NCBI RefSeq assembly: GCF_014705945.2
Contig: NZ_CP061538.1
Location: 682,001 to 746,000 of the forward strand
Length of the DNA stretch: 64,000 bases
DNA from: Rothia amarae
GTDB taxonomy: Bacteria; Actinomycetota; Actinomycetes; Actinomycetales; Micrococcaceae
Direction: 5' to 3'
Made by a program: the position numbers and the translations under genes. The first letter of the stretch is position 1; every line of letters starts with the position of its first letter. Under the pieces are notes generated by a model. That model was not told the DNA's origin, searched no databases, and was given only the letters and a program-made list of their open reading frames with translations. Shown here one piece after another: positions 9,676-19,094 of the stretch.

Positions 9676-9824
9676 TGTCAATATCTTAGTTATACGAATG
9701 CCCGCAACCTAATCTTTAGAGCTTAAAAGACTTGAAGGATGAGATAAACGCAATAGATAACCGAAGAGTGGACAACACGAGTGTTTACCAGTACATACAC
9801 CTGCTCTCAGGTATTATTACCCAC

Positions 9825-11708
9825 ATGTGTGGAATTGTTGGATATGTAGGTCTGGGTCATACCCTAGACGGTAAAGAATTCGGTCATGGTGCATACGATG
9901 TGCTCCTGGAAGGTCTCCGCCGCCAGGAATACCGTGGTTATGACTCCGCTGGTGTAGCAGTCATTGGTGACGAAGGTATTGAGTACCGCAAAAAAGCGGG
10001 TAAGCTGGTCAACCTTGCCAATGAAGTAGAAGCTCACCCTCTCTCAGAATCAAACATCGGAATTGGACACACCCGCTGGGCAACCCACGGCGGACCTACC
10101 GATGCAAACGCTCACCCCCATGTGGTCGACGGCGGCAAAATGGCTGTTGTGCACAACGGCATTATCGAAAACTTCGCAGAGCTCCGCACCGAACTTCTCG
10201 CTGAAGGTGTGGAATTCAAGTCAGAAACTGACACTGAAATCGCAGCAAACCTCATTGCAAGCATTTACAACAAGCTTGAGGACAAAAACCTGACCGAGGC
10301 TCTTCGCCTCGCTTCGAATCGTCTTGAAGGTGCCTTCACCATCTTGGCTATTCACGCAGATCACAAAGATGAAGTAGTGGCAACCCGCCGCAACTCACCT
10401 TTGGTTATCGGTCTGGGCGAAAACGAAAACTTCCTTGGTTCTGATGTTTCCGGTTTCATCGACTACACCAAGAGCGCAGTTGAAATGGGCCAGGATCAGA
10501 TCGTTACCATTACCGCTACCTCCTACAGCATTATCGACTTCGAAGGTAACGCTGCAGAAGGCAAGCCCTACGCTATCGAGTGGGACGCAGCAGCTGCTGA
10601 AAAGGGCGGCTTTGACTCCTTCATGGAGAAAGAAATTCACGAACAGCCCGCGGCTGTGCGCGATACCCTGATGGGGCGTTTCGATGAAAAGGGTAACCTG
10701 ACTCTTGACGAGCTCAAGATCGATGACTCGATTCTGCGCTCCATCGATAAGATCATCGTGGTAGCTTGCGGTACCGCTGCCTATGCAGGTCAGGTTGCAC
10801 GCTACGCTATCGAGCACTGGTGCCGTATCCCCACCGAAGTTGAGCTCGCACATGAGTTCCGCTACCGGGATCCCATTGTGAACGAGAAGACCCTGGTTGT
10901 TTCCCTTTCTCAGTCCGGTGAGACCATGGACACTCTGATGGCTGTGCGCCATGCACAGGAACAGGGCGCCAAGGTTGTTTCCATCTGCAATACCACCGGC
11001 TCCACCCTGCCTCGTGAATCAGACGCTGCTCTGTACACCCACGCAGGTCCTGAGATTGCTGTTGCCTCCACCAAGGCATTTCTGTCCCAGATCGCCGCAG
11101 CTTACTTGCTGGGTCTATACCTCGCACAGTTGCGCGGCAACATGTACAAGGACGAAATCCAGAGCGTTCTGAAAGAACTGCAGGCTATGCCTGAGAAAAT
11201 TCAGGCAATCCTGGACAACGAACAGCAGATCAAGGATCTGGGCATTGAGATGAAGGACTCCGATTCGGTGCTCTTCCTCGGCCGCCACGTTGGCTTCCCC
11301 GTAGCGCTAGAAGGCGCTTTGAAGCTCAAGGAAATCGCTTACATTCATGCTGAAGGATTCGCCGCTGGCGAGCTCAAACACGGTCCGATCGCTCTGGTCG
11401 AAGAGGGTCAGCCCATCTTCGTGGTTGTTCCTTCACCTCGCGGTCGCGATTCCTTGCACTCCAAGGTCGTATCGAACATTCAGGAAGTCCGCGCCCGTGG
11501 TGCAGTAACCATTGTGATTGCAGAAGAAGGCGACTCCACAGTGGAGCCTTACTCCAACCACATTATCCGTTACCCCCAGTGCCCCACTTTGCTGCAGCCT
11601 CTGCTGGCTACCGTGCCTTTGCAGATTTTCGCTTGCGCACTCTCCGGTGCTAAGGGTCTGGATGTTGATCAGCCTCGTAACCTTGCAAAGTCAGTGACTG
11701 TTGAGTAA
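9825..11708 (+). CDS. glmS: Glutamine-fructose-6-phosphate aminotransferase (isomerizing)
   Basis: Makes glucosamine 6-phosphate from fructose 6-phosphate and glutamine, the entry to the UDP-GlcNAc pathway. The start must be ATG 9825 because the nucleophile is Cys2 (MCGIVGYVG), exposed by removal of Met; the frame is open 31 codons further upstream but that is not coding. The glutaminase domain covers about 1-250 (RGYDSAGVAV, GHTRWATHGG), and two SIS domains cover about 300-610 (LSQSGETMDT, GRHVGFPVALEGALKLKE). It ends with LAKSVTVE, the usual GlmS tail. A terminator follows. No glmS ribozyme is expected or seen in this lineage. Confidence 0.97.
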   Translation: MCGIVGYVGLGHTLDGKEFGHGAYDVLLEGLRRQEYRGYDSAGVAVIGDEGIEYRKKAGKLVNLANEVEAHPLSESNIGIGHTRWATHGGPTDANAHPHVVDGGKMAVVHNGIIENFAELRTELLAEGVEFKSETDTEIAANLIASIYNKLEDKNLTEALRLASNRLEGAFTILAIHADHKDEVVATRRNSPLVIGLGENENFLGSDVSGFIDYTKSAVEMGQDQIVTITATSYSIIDFEGNAAEGKPYAIEWDAAAAEKGGFDSFMEKEIHEQPAAVRDTLMGRFDEKGNLTLDELKIDDSILRSIDKIIVVACGTAAYAGQVARYAIEHWCRIPTEVELAHEFRYRDPIVNEKTLVVSLSQSGETMDTLMAVRHAQEQGAKVVSICNTTGSTLPRESDAALYTHAGPEIAVASTKAFLSQIAAAYLLGLYLAQLRGNMYKDEIQSVLKELQAMPEKIQAILDNEQQIKDLGIEMKDSDSVLFLGRHVGFPVALEGALKLKEIAYIHAEGFAAGELKHGPIALVEEGQPIFVVVPSPRGRDSLHSKVVSNIQEVRARGAVTIVIAEEGDSTVEPYSNHIIRYPQCPTLLQPLLATVPLQIFACALSGAKGLDVDQPRNLAKSVTVE

Positions 11709-11742
11709 ACAGACTACTCACTAGCTTGAGCTAAGGTGAAGT

Positions 11743-11783
11743 AAAAAGGGACGCTACCTGCCAGGGGGGGCGTCCCTTTTTCG
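11743..11783 (+). terminator. Rho-independent terminator after glmS
   Basis: Eleven-bp stem (11743-11753 with 11771-11781) containing AAAAAGGGACG, loop of about 17 nt, ending in a T-run. Confidence 0.85.
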
Positions 11784-11835
11784 TGCCCTGATAGCGCAGG
11801 TGTCTAAACTGGATACAGAAGAAAGGACCGCCGCA

Positions 11836-12282
11836 GTGATTATAGGTACGGGCATCGACGTGGTAAACCTTGACCGGTTTGCCTCCATTATTGAGAGAAA
11901 TCCTGCGCTGATAGAGCGCGTATTTGTGCCGGCAGAAAGGGGAAAAACGCTCCGATCATTGGCGGCTCGTTTTGCGGCTAAGGAGGCAATCGCTAAGGCA
12001 TTGCGTGCACCGAGTGGCATGGTATGGCAGCATTGCTGGATTGAAAATACTGACGACGGCGCGCCCTTCGTAGTTACTACGGGCACGGTTGCGGATCGCG
12101 CAGCATCCTTAGGTATTAATCGCTGGCATCTGACTATTACCCACGATGACCCTGTTGCAATTGCCTCTGTGGTTGCCGAACACCTCACGCTAGAAGAACA
12201 GGAAATTTTACTGCAGATTGACGCTGAGGGGGCTCACCAGCTCATATCAGTGGAACCCGCCGTGGAAGGAGAAAGCCGATGA
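11836..12282 (+). CDS. acpS: Holo-[acyl-carrier-protein] synthase
   Basis: Transfers phosphopantetheine from coenzyme A to acyl carrier protein. Motifs GTGIDVVNLDRF at the N terminus and RFAAKEAIAKAL (about residues 44-55) supply the magnesium ligands. I use GTG 11836, preceded by AAGAAAGGAC at 11818-11827; the frame extends to 11800 without support. That gives 148 residues, about 20 more than typical because of a longer C-terminal tail. Its stop overlaps the start of the next gene by 4 bp (translational coupling). Confidence 0.93.
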   Translation: MIIGTGIDVVNLDRFASIIERNPALIERVFVPAERGKTLRSLAARFAAKEAIAKALRAPSGMVWQHCWIENTDDGAPFVVTTGTVADRAASLGINRWHLTITHDDPVAIASVVAEHLTLEEQEILLQIDAEGAHQLISVEPAVEGESR

Positions 12283-13862
12283 TTTCTGCCTATTCAGGAA
12301 GTACTATTCGTGCTATTGAAGAGCCGGTGGTCAGCGCACCGGACTACGACGGTTATCTGATGCAACGCGCAGCCCTGGCGTTGAGTAGCTCCCTTGAAAA
12401 CTATCTGGGCGCGAAGAACAAAGTGCTGTTGCTGGCGGGGAAGGGTAATAACGGTGCTGATGCTCTGTTTGCCGGCGCATCTCTAGCTCAAGGAGGAACC
12501 GCTGTAGATGCTCTCCTTACCGAGGGTTCCGCCGTCGAACATGCCTTAGATGCTTTCCTCGAAGCCGGGGGAGAAGTCCTGGCAGGGCTGCCCGAGTCGT
12601 TGGACGACTACGCCGTAGTGGTCGATGCAATTCTGGGAACTGGGTCCCGAGGGGGATTACGGAACACTTCCCAGCAGGTAGTGCAGAGTTTGAGGGAAAT
12701 TCAGCTACGTGGGGAGCTACCGGCGGTCGTTGCCTGTGATCTTCCCTCCGGTATAGACGCCGATTCAGGGGAAGTATTTGAACCGGTTCTGCGGGCGCAA
12801 CGCACCGTGACTTTCATTGCAGCTAAGACCCCTTTCCTCACTTCAGCCGAAACTCTCTGCGGGGAAATGGTGGTTGCTGATTTAGGAATTTCTGATTTGT
12901 TGAGGGAGACAACAGCTGACGCGGTTCGCTATTGCGATGCTGAACTGGTCGGTTGTTTGCCCCAACCCGGAGCATTTGACCATAAATACACGCGCGGAGT
13001 TTTGGGGATGATTTGCGGAAGCGAAGAGTATCCCGGAGCCGCTTTAATGAGCACCCAAGCCGCCGTCCATACGGGACCCGGTATGGTTCGTTTCGTAGGA
13101 ACAGACCGCCTCAACTATCAAATCCAGCTCAATACACCTGAAGCTGTGTGTAGCCAGCAGAAGCCGGAGGAACTTCACGTACAAGCATGGGCGGCGGGAT
13201 CAGGGGCTAATCCCGAATATCGACAGCAGGACCTCCTACATGCTATCCAGGCGAAAGAGGCAGCAGTTTTGGACGCCGCCGCTGTCGAAGTAGCTGGCCG
13301 CTGGGTGGCGATGGAAGCAATCCTGGGTAGCCATAAAATTCTTACTCCACATGCCGGCGAATTGGAAGGTTTTCTGCAGTGGATACAAGTACTCGATGCC
13401 CAGCGGTGGGAAGAGAAGATGGGGGAAGAAAAAGCTCCCTCCCGCGCAGACATAGAAGCGCATCCAGTTTTCTGGGCGCGACGAGCAGCTGTGCTGAGCG
13501 GAGCAACAGTGCTGTTGAAAGGGGCAACTACTCTGATTGCGTCCCCCAGCGGAAAAGTTATCAGTGTTGCTCCAGGAACTCCCTGGCTAGCCACTGCAGG
13601 CAGCGGAGATACGCTATGCGGGATTCTCGGTGCCCTGCTGGCTCAATATGAAGCGTCTCTTGAACAAGAAAATTCAACCATGCCAGCATCGGGAGAAGAG
13701 AAGCCTGAACTTGAAAATTATGCACGGATTGCAGCCTGTGCCGTTCGAATCCATCATCTAGCAGCGGACGTCGTCCACCAGGGCGGTCTGCAGGGACCTG
13801 TGCCGCCGTCTCAGGTTGTCCGACATATTCCGCAGGCCGTGGCTACTTTCTTAGCTTCCTAG
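12279..13862 (+). CDS. nnr: Bifunctional NAD(P)H-hydrate epimerase / ADP-dependent dehydratase
   Basis: Repairs hydrated NADH and NADPH: the N-terminal YjeF domain (about residues 1-215) epimerises NAD(P)HX, and the C-terminal ribokinase-like domain (about 225-527) dehydrates it using ADP. Visible motifs are LLLAGKGNNGADALFAG in the N domain and PHAGELEGF, VLLKGATTLIASP and TAGSGDTLCGILGALLA in the C domain. It overlaps acpS by 4 bp, a common actinobacterial pairing. The C domain carries a short charged insertion at about residues 380-390 and another near 470, both probably surface loops. Confidence 0.94.
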   Translation: MISAYSGSTIRAIEEPVVSAPDYDGYLMQRAALALSSSLENYLGAKNKVLLLAGKGNNGADALFAGASLAQGGTAVDALLTEGSAVEHALDAFLEAGGEVLAGLPESLDDYAVVVDAILGTGSRGGLRNTSQQVVQSLREIQLRGELPAVVACDLPSGIDADSGEVFEPVLRAQRTVTFIAAKTPFLTSAETLCGEMVVADLGISDLLRETTADAVRYCDAELVGCLPQPGAFDHKYTRGVLGMICGSEEYPGAALMSTQAAVHTGPGMVRFVGTDRLNYQIQLNTPEAVCSQQKPEELHVQAWAAGSGANPEYRQQDLLHAIQAKEAAVLDAAAVEVAGRWVAMEAILGSHKILTPHAGELEGFLQWIQVLDAQRWEEKMGEEKAPSRADIEAHPVFWARRAAVLSGATVLLKGATTLIASPSGKVISVAPGTPWLATAGSGDTLCGILGALLAQYEASLEQENSTMPASGEEKPELENYARIAACAVRIHHLAADVVHQGGLQGPVPPSQVVRHIPQAVATFLAS

Positions 13863-13876
13863 GTGCTTTCAAGCGC

Positions 13877-13920
13877 AAAAATGCCGGTTGCTTCTTCACA
13901 GAAGTAACCGGCATTTTCTT
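13877..13920. terminator. Bidirectional terminator between nnr and the sugar transferase
   Basis: A stem made of AAAATGCCGGTT and AACCGGCATTTT with an inner CTTC/GAAG pair; A-run and T-run flank it on the two sides. Confidence 0.88.
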
Positions 13921-13935
13921 CTCATCCCTACATGT

Positions 13936-15411
13936 TTAGTAAGCGCCTTCCTGGGCGAATACAGCGCGAACTGTGCGGAAGAGAATGACCATATCGCCAA
14001 TAACGGACCAGTTCTCCACATAGTAGAGATCCAAGCGAATGGACTCTTCCCACGAAAGATCAGAACGGCCAGAAACCTGCCACAAACCGGTAATACCGGG
14101 CTTTACCAACAGACGGCGATAAGCGTCTTCCTCATACTGCTCTACTTCAGATTCCAGAGGTGGGCGAGGACCTACCAACGACATATCGCCAATGAGTACG
14201 TTCCATAGCTGGGGGAGTTCATCGATTGAATACTTACGAATGAACTTACCAATTTTGGTAATGCGAGGATCGTCAGCCATCTTGAAGAGAATGCCGTTAC
14301 CCTCGTTCTGCGACATCAGCTCTTTTTTCAGCTCTTCAGCGTTAGTTACCATCGAACGGAACTTCACCATGTGGAAAGGACGACCGCGGTAACCTACACG
14401 CTGCTGCAGGAAGAAGATCGGTCCTCCGTCAGACTTCACAATCAAAGCTACAACGAGCAAAAGAGGTGAGAGAAGAATGAGACCGAAAGATGCCGCGACG
14501 ATGTCAATTGTGCGCTTGACCAGAGCAGAGAAACCCTCCATGCGCGGGGTCGAAACGTGAATGAGTGGAACACCGTTGAGCGGCTGAGTGCGAATACGCG
14601 GACCGGCAATGTCAGTCATTGCGGGGGCAACGATCAGTTTGACGTGGCCAGCTGCCAGGTCCCAGCCCAAAGACCGAAGCTCTTTAGGGGTAAGACGGTG
14701 ACCCGAAGAAACAGCAACCGCATGAATATTGTGAGCGCGGCAGGCTTCGAGAATCTCCTGGGAATTGGTGCTGTACCCCAACACAGGTACGTCGTACCCA
14801 GCAACGGTAGTGCCGGCTTCAAAACCGGGAAGATAGAAAGCGACCGGGTTAAGACCGGACTGCTTAGCACCATGCAAAGTGTCATAGAGGTGAGCGCCGG
14901 AAATTTCGTCGGAAACCACCATAACGCGAGTAAGCGCACGTCCCTTGTTACGCCAGTGCACTAGATAGCGGCGTAGGCACCACCGCGTAATGAGCAAAAG
15001 TGCAAGACCCAAAGGGTAGGCAACCAGAATGTAGGCACGGGCAAAGTCAATAGTCGTGACGTACGAGAAAATTGCTACCGCACAGAAGAAATACGTGGTT
15101 GCTTTGATAACTAGGCGGTATTCGTCGTTGCCTTGACCTAGATAGCGAATATTTCGTGAGTTAGCAATCTCCAAGGAAATGAACCACAAAATGCCAATGA
15201 TGATTCCGGTTGCGCTGTAATCCAAAGTTGCTTCGGCACGACCGAGTACGTTGGCATCACGCCAACCAAAACTCACCACGTGTGCGACGATGATAGTAAT
15301 TGTTATTGCGAGAAAATCACCGATATTAAGAGCGGCAACGATTTTAGGTTGCCACGTGCGCGTGTCGCGAGTTTCTGCCCAGCGCTCTTCGATGATGGAT
15401 TCGTTCTCCAC
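13936..15411 (-). CDS. Polyprenyl-phosphate glycosyl-1-phosphate transferase
   Basis: Starts assembly of a cell-surface polysaccharide by moving a sugar 1-phosphate from a nucleotide sugar to undecaprenyl phosphate. The N-terminal half (about residues 1-290) has four to five membrane segments and a CoA-binding-like region. The C-terminal domain (about 300-491) is the catalytic bacterial sugar transferase with KRTIDIVAA, FHMVKFRSM, YSIDELPQLWNVL and LVGPRPP. The length of 491 residues fits the WbaP/CpsE-type long form. GTG start with AAAAAGGGGA upstream. No other polysaccharide genes lie beside it, so the sugar and final product are unknown. A long hairpin lies in its leader. Confidence 0.93.
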   Translation of the reverse strand: MENESIIEERWAETRDTRTWQPKIVAALNIGDFLAITITIIVAHVVSFGWRDANVLGRAEATLDYSATGIIIGILWFISLEIANSRNIRYLGQGNDEYRLVIKATTYFFCAVAIFSYVTTIDFARAYILVAYPLGLALLLITRWCLRRYLVHWRNKGRALTRVMVVSDEISGAHLYDTLHGAKQSGLNPVAFYLPGFEAGTTVAGYDVPVLGYSTNSQEILEACRAHNIHAVAVSSGHRLTPKELRSLGWDLAAGHVKLIVAPAMTDIAGPRIRTQPLNGVPLIHVSTPRMEGFSALVKRTIDIVAASFGLILLSPLLLVVALIVKSDGGPIFFLQQRVGYRGRPFHMVKFRSMVTNAEELKKELMSQNEGNGILFKMADDPRITKIGKFIRKYSIDELPQLWNVLIGDMSLVGPRPPLESEVEQYEEDAYRRLLVKPGITGLWQVSGRSDLSWEESIRLDLYYVENWSVIGDMVILFRTVRAVFAQEGAY

Positions 15412-15442
15412 CTAGTTAATCCCCTTTTTATTTGCCCTCTGC

Positions 15443-15497
15443 CTCTATGAGGATACTTTTCGTCAATGCGACGAAAAGACCCTATTACCTCATAGAG
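15443..15497 (-). promoter_or_regulatory. Two-tier hairpin in the leader of the sugar transferase gene
   Basis: Outer arms CTCTATGAGG (15443-15452) and CCTCATAGAG (15488-15497) are perfect 10-bp complements. Nested within are CTTTTCGTC (15456-15464) and GACGAAAAG (15470-15478), perfect 9-bp complements with a 5-nt loop. It lies 32-86 bases upstream of the GTG start on the transcribed side. There is no T-run right after it, so it is not a simple terminator. A role as a leader regulator is an inference. Confidence 0.5.
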
Positions 15498-15558
15498 TTC
15501 TATTCTAAACTTCATATTTCTATATCAGTATCAAAAATAATATGCGTGTTATATGCTC

Positions 15559-15580
15559 AGTCGGTCTTGCAACACCGACT
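15559..15580. repeat. Small inverted repeat
   Basis: AGTCGGT and ACCGACT form a perfect 7-bp stem with an 8-nt loop between the phosphatase and sugar transferase genes; no T-run. Could be an operator or part of a weak terminator. Confidence 0.35.
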
Positions 15581-15686
15581 GTTCCCTAAACCGGGGACAA
15601 AATACCCTCTCACTAGGGTATAAGTATCCTGCTATTTAGGGGGGTAAACGTGGGCAAGATGATAGAAAAAAGATAGAGGATGCCTC

Positions 15687-16472
15687 TTATCCCAGCAAAC
15701 CTGCCTTAGTTAAGATAAATTCGGTTACCGGCTGGTAAAGATGAGGATTTACATTATCGTCCATAGGAACCGCTACCAAAAGTTGCCCCTGCTCAGCCGA
15801 AACAAATAGACCGGGATCGTTACAATCTGCAATGCCGATTGTGGCTAGCCCAGCGCTAGCAGCATACCCAGCCAGACCATGATCAGCAATCACCAGATCA
15901 GGTTCGGTTCCCCGTTCTCTGAGCTGACGGAGAGAAAGCTCCATCGGACCGGGAAAATGCGTGTGCTGTAGGTTGCCATACTGTTCAAACATCACTACAT
16001 CAAGAATCTGCCGAATTTCGCCGTCGAGAAATTTATCTCCCTCTTGAATCTGCAAAATTTCTGCCCCAGCACTCTCAGCGTAGCGCGCTAGCTCGCAGTA
16101 GATGGGGAAAAGTCCGGCAGGGTGGCCGGTTCCGAATAGTAATTTTTGCTGGTTACCGACCGCACGTCCGAAGATTTCTGAATACTCATAGAGAGCCTCA
16201 ATACATTTTTCTGCGCTGATGGAATCCTGACCTTCGAGGAAAGAAGCCTCATCCTTTGTTCCCACCCGCCGTGCCATCAGCTCTAAAATATCTTCATAGG
16301 TCCAATCCCTGGTCCACTTCACACCAAATTCCAGGTGCTCGTTGCCCTCCACGAATCCGTGCATGTGGCTGATGTTGTTCTCGCGAGTGGTCGCTATATC
16401 GCCGCAAATACGGGCCTGATTCAGATAATCTGCAAATTCTTGGTCAGTGAGCGTAAATTTTTTGAGTTTCAT
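15687..16472 (-). CDS. Conserved actinobacterial phosphatase-like protein next to mshA
   Basis: A 261-residue soluble protein of a family conserved in actinobacteria and generally labelled phosphatase. Visible conserved parts are GDIATTRENNISHM (about residues 24-37), LLFGTGHPAGLFPIY (about 110-124), VIADHGLAGYAASAGL and GIADCNDPGLFV. There is no signal peptide or membrane segment. It lies 15 bp downstream of mshA on the same strand and is probably cotranscribed with it. MshA produces a phosphorylated pseudodisaccharide that must be dephosphorylated before MshB acts, so this gene is a candidate for that step, but this is inference from position only. ATG start. Confidence 0.75.
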   Translation of the reverse strand: MKLKKFTLTDQEFADYLNQARICGDIATTRENNISHMHGFVEGNEHLEFGVKWTRDWTYEDILELMARRVGTKDEASFLEGQDSISAEKCIEALYEYSEIFGRAVGNQQKLLFGTGHPAGLFPIYCELARYAESAGAEILQIQEGDKFLDGEIRQILDVVMFEQYGNLQHTHFPGPMELSLRQLRERGTEPDLVIADHGLAGYAASAGLATIGIADCNDPGLFVSAEQGQLLVAVPMDDNVNPHLYQPVTEFILTKAGLLG

Positions 16473-16487
16473 GGAAGCTCCTAGTCT

Positions 16488-17765
16488 TTAGCGGTCAGTA
16501 AAGGACGGTTTTGAAAGGGAAGAATAAAGTTCAAAGAGATGTTCTGCGGTGAGGACCCACGTCTTGCGAGCAGCTCGTTGTGCGGCAAAAGCCCCAAGAT
16601 TCTGGCGTAATTGGGGGTGGCGCACAAGGTGTTCTATAGCCTGTGCCCAGTCCGCAGGGGTCCGGCTGGCAACCAATACACCTGAGCGTTGATTCTCAAC
16701 GGCAGCCGCTAATCCATCTGCATCGGTAGCAATGACCGGGGTTCCGCAAGCCTGAGCCTCTAAAGCGACCAGCCCAAATGTCTCCGACGACGAGGGACAC
16801 GCCACTATATCTGCCCTTCTGAACTGCTGGGCAAGATCGCGGGAAGAAACCGGAGGAATAAGTTCTACCTGCTGTTCTAACCCGAGCTCCTGGGCGCGTG
16901 CCAGAAGCCGCTCCTCAAAGTCGGTGTTCGAGCGCCCTATGATCGTAAGGTTCACCGCCAGGTCTGCAGGGAGTAAAGCCAGGGCTTCCACCAGAATTTG
17001 CGGCCCCTTCAGGGGCTGAGGACGACCAGCAAAAACAAGATGCGCGGAAGTGGCAGAGCCCGCATGCTCAGCTTGTTCACCGGTAGTCGGCTTAAAAATA
17101 CCGGTATCTACGCCGGGCTCAATAATCGAAATCTTGGCAGGATCCGCCGCATAGAAGCGAACCATCTGCTCTTTCTCTACCGCGGTATTGACCACCAGTG
17201 CCGCACACTTCTCGACAATTTCCTGTTCAGCACGGCGTCGTTCGGCCGGCTCATGCGGCTCGCCGGCGCCTGCCCGCGCGTTCTTAGCTGCGGCGGTAGT
17301 GTGCATGGTATGAACCACCGGGATATCCTCGCCATACTGCAATGCCACCAAACCTGAGAGCCAATAGTGAGAATGAATGATGTCGGGGGAGCGGCGGGAC
17401 TTTTGCTGAACTCGGCGCGCAAATTCATCGATGAAACCAGGGAGCTCGGACTTCTTAGCACCGAACGCTTCTTCAATCTCAATCATATGGACGACTGCGC
17501 GCTCGGAGACCTGCTGGCAGGAGCGTTTCAAACGTTGCGGCGCCAGAGTAAAAATTTCAACGGAGAGCTGAGGAAATTCTGCCAGAAGTGCTCGTAGCGA
17601 ACGGTCAATATACACATTCATTCCACCGGCGTCGCCCTCACCGGGTTGAGCTAGCGGGGAAGTATGCATCGAAATGATGTGAAGGTGCACACCGTTCTCC
17701 GAGGTTTGTACCTTGCACTCATCTGCAGTAAATATCTCATTCACAGCTCTAACTCTAGGACACAC
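16488..17765 (-). CDS. mshA: D-inositol-3-phosphate glycosyltransferase MshA
   Basis: First enzyme of mycothiol synthesis: joins GlcNAc from UDP-GlcNAc to 1D-myo-inositol 3-phosphate. The defining motif HTSPLAQPGEGDAGGMNVY lies near residues 34-52, and the GT-B C domain has the nucleotide-sugar-binding region SSSETFGLVALEAQACGTPV. The length of 425 residues is typical. Start GTG 17765 is uncertain; an internal GTG at 17744 is equally possible, and the first 25 residues are poorly conserved. Cotranscribed with the downstream phosphatase-like gene. Confidence 0.93.
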   Translation of the reverse strand: MCPRVRAVNEIFTADECKVQTSENGVHLHIISMHTSPLAQPGEGDAGGMNVYIDRSLRALLAEFPQLSVEIFTLAPQRLKRSCQQVSERAVVHMIEIEEAFGAKKSELPGFIDEFARRVQQKSRRSPDIIHSHYWLSGLVALQYGEDIPVVHTMHTTAAAKNARAGAGEPHEPAERRRAEQEIVEKCAALVVNTAVEKEQMVRFYAADPAKISIIEPGVDTGIFKPTTGEQAEHAGSATSAHLVFAGRPQPLKGPQILVEALALLPADLAVNLTIIGRSNTDFEERLLARAQELGLEQQVELIPPVSSRDLAQQFRRADIVACPSSSETFGLVALEAQACGTPVIATDADGLAAAVENQRSGVLVASRTPADWAQAIEHLVRHPQLRQNLGAFAAQRAARKTWVLTAEHLFELYSSLSKPSFTDR

Positions 17766-17867
17766 TCAGATGCTGCTCAAAGATTAAAGAAAGGTGCGCT
17801 TAACCGGGATAATACGCAAGGGCGTAAGATTTAGAAAGCAATGACCCTCTACGTTCAGGAGAAACGC

Positions 17868-19091
17868 ATGTCTGCCACGCCATCTTTTACACCCGTGCTT
17901 GCGCCTGGTGCTCCCGAGCGCATGGCTGTCATTGACCTGAACGCTGTACGCCACAACGTGAGACACCTCAAGACTGAGATAGGGGAGCGTACCCTCATTG
18001 CCGTGGTGAAAGCTGATGCCTACGGACACGGCGCTATAGAAGTAGGACGAGCGGCGCTAGAAGCGGGAGCAGATATGTTGGGCGTTGCCCACATCCGTGA
18101 AGGTTTGTCCCTACGTCGTGCTGGAATCGACGCCCCGCTACTGGCCTGGATGCACACTCTCAACTCTGATTTTTCCCGGGCGCTGACAGGAAATATTGAG
18201 CTGGGGGTCTCGGGTTGGGATTTGGACGCCGTCGCCGAGACTGCGCAAAAAGTAGGAACCCGCGCCGTCGTGCATATAAAAGTTGATACTGGCTTGGGGA
18301 GAAATGGCTGCACCCTCGCTGATCTGCCCGCTTTGCTGCACCGAGCTCGTGAGTATGAAGAGCAAAATCTCGTGACCGTACGAGGTGTCTTTACCCATCT
18401 GGCAGTAGCCGACGAACCTGCCCGTACCGAGACTCTCACTCAGCTGGAAGCCTTCAACGCTGCTGTCAATCATGTACGCCAGGCAGGGCTGAACCCCGAA
18501 CTTTTCCATATAGCTAATACACCCGGCACGCTGATGCACGGGCAGGAAGCAATTCCTGAAGAACTCCTGGGTAACGCGGTTCGAGTAGGTTTGGGTGTCT
18601 ATGGACTATCGCCCATCTCCTCACATGATCCTGAAGATTTTGAGCTTCAACCGGTCATGACCTTTCAAACCTTTATCAACTCCGTCAAAGAAGTACCTGC
18701 CGGACAAGGTGTTTCTTATGGATTGAACTATCGCACCGAAACCCCCACCACCCTTGCACTGGTGCCTGTGGGGTACGCCGACGGGGTTCCGCGCGTCGCT
18801 TCCAACGCCCCCGTGCGCATCTACCCTGCCGGTGCACAAGCCCAGACTTATCAGGTGGTAGGTCGAATTGCTATGGACCAAATGGTCATTGACTTAGGTA
18901 AACCCGGACTATCTGACCCCGAATTTGGGTACCTAGGTGCGCCCGTCGTCCTCTTTGGCAACGGAGAAAATCCGTCAGTGACCGAATGGGCAGAGGCTGC
19001 AGGTACTATCAACTACGAAATCGTCACACGCATATCCTCTCGTGTGGACCGCGTATTTATTGACGAATCGACATCAACCAGCGAGAGCTAA
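17868..19091 (+). CDS. alr: Alanine racemase
   Basis: PLP enzyme interconverting L- and D-alanine for peptidoglycan. The cofactor lysine is in VVKADAYGHG at about residue 48; the C-terminal domain begins near residue 265 and has the QGVSYGLNYRT and VGRIAMDQMVIDLG motifs. I place the start at ATG 17868, preceded by CAGGAGAAA, not the upstream in-frame ATG 17841. First gene of a compact run alr-tsaE-tsaB-rimI-tsaD, with a 3-bp gap to tsaE. Confidence 0.96.
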   Translation: MSATPSFTPVLAPGAPERMAVIDLNAVRHNVRHLKTEIGERTLIAVVKADAYGHGAIEVGRAALEAGADMLGVAHIREGLSLRRAGIDAPLLAWMHTLNSDFSRALTGNIELGVSGWDLDAVAETAQKVGTRAVVHIKVDTGLGRNGCTLADLPALLHRAREYEEQNLVTVRGVFTHLAVADEPARTETLTQLEAFNAAVNHVRQAGLNPELFHIANTPGTLMHGQEAIPEELLGNAVRVGLGVYGLSPISSHDPEDFELQPVMTFQTFINSVKEVPAGQGVSYGLNYRTETPTTLALVPVGYADGVPRVASNAPVRIYPAGAQAQTYQVVGRIAMDQMVIDLGKPGLSDPEFGYLGAPVVLFGNGENPSVTEWAEAAGTINYEIVTRISSRVDRVFIDESTSTSES

Positions 19092-19094
19092 CAA

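Noticed and set aside
9682-9824. glmS ribozyme in the glmS leader
   Set aside because: The leader is short, shows no ribozyme core that I can recognise, and this ribozyme is known mainly from Firmicutes.
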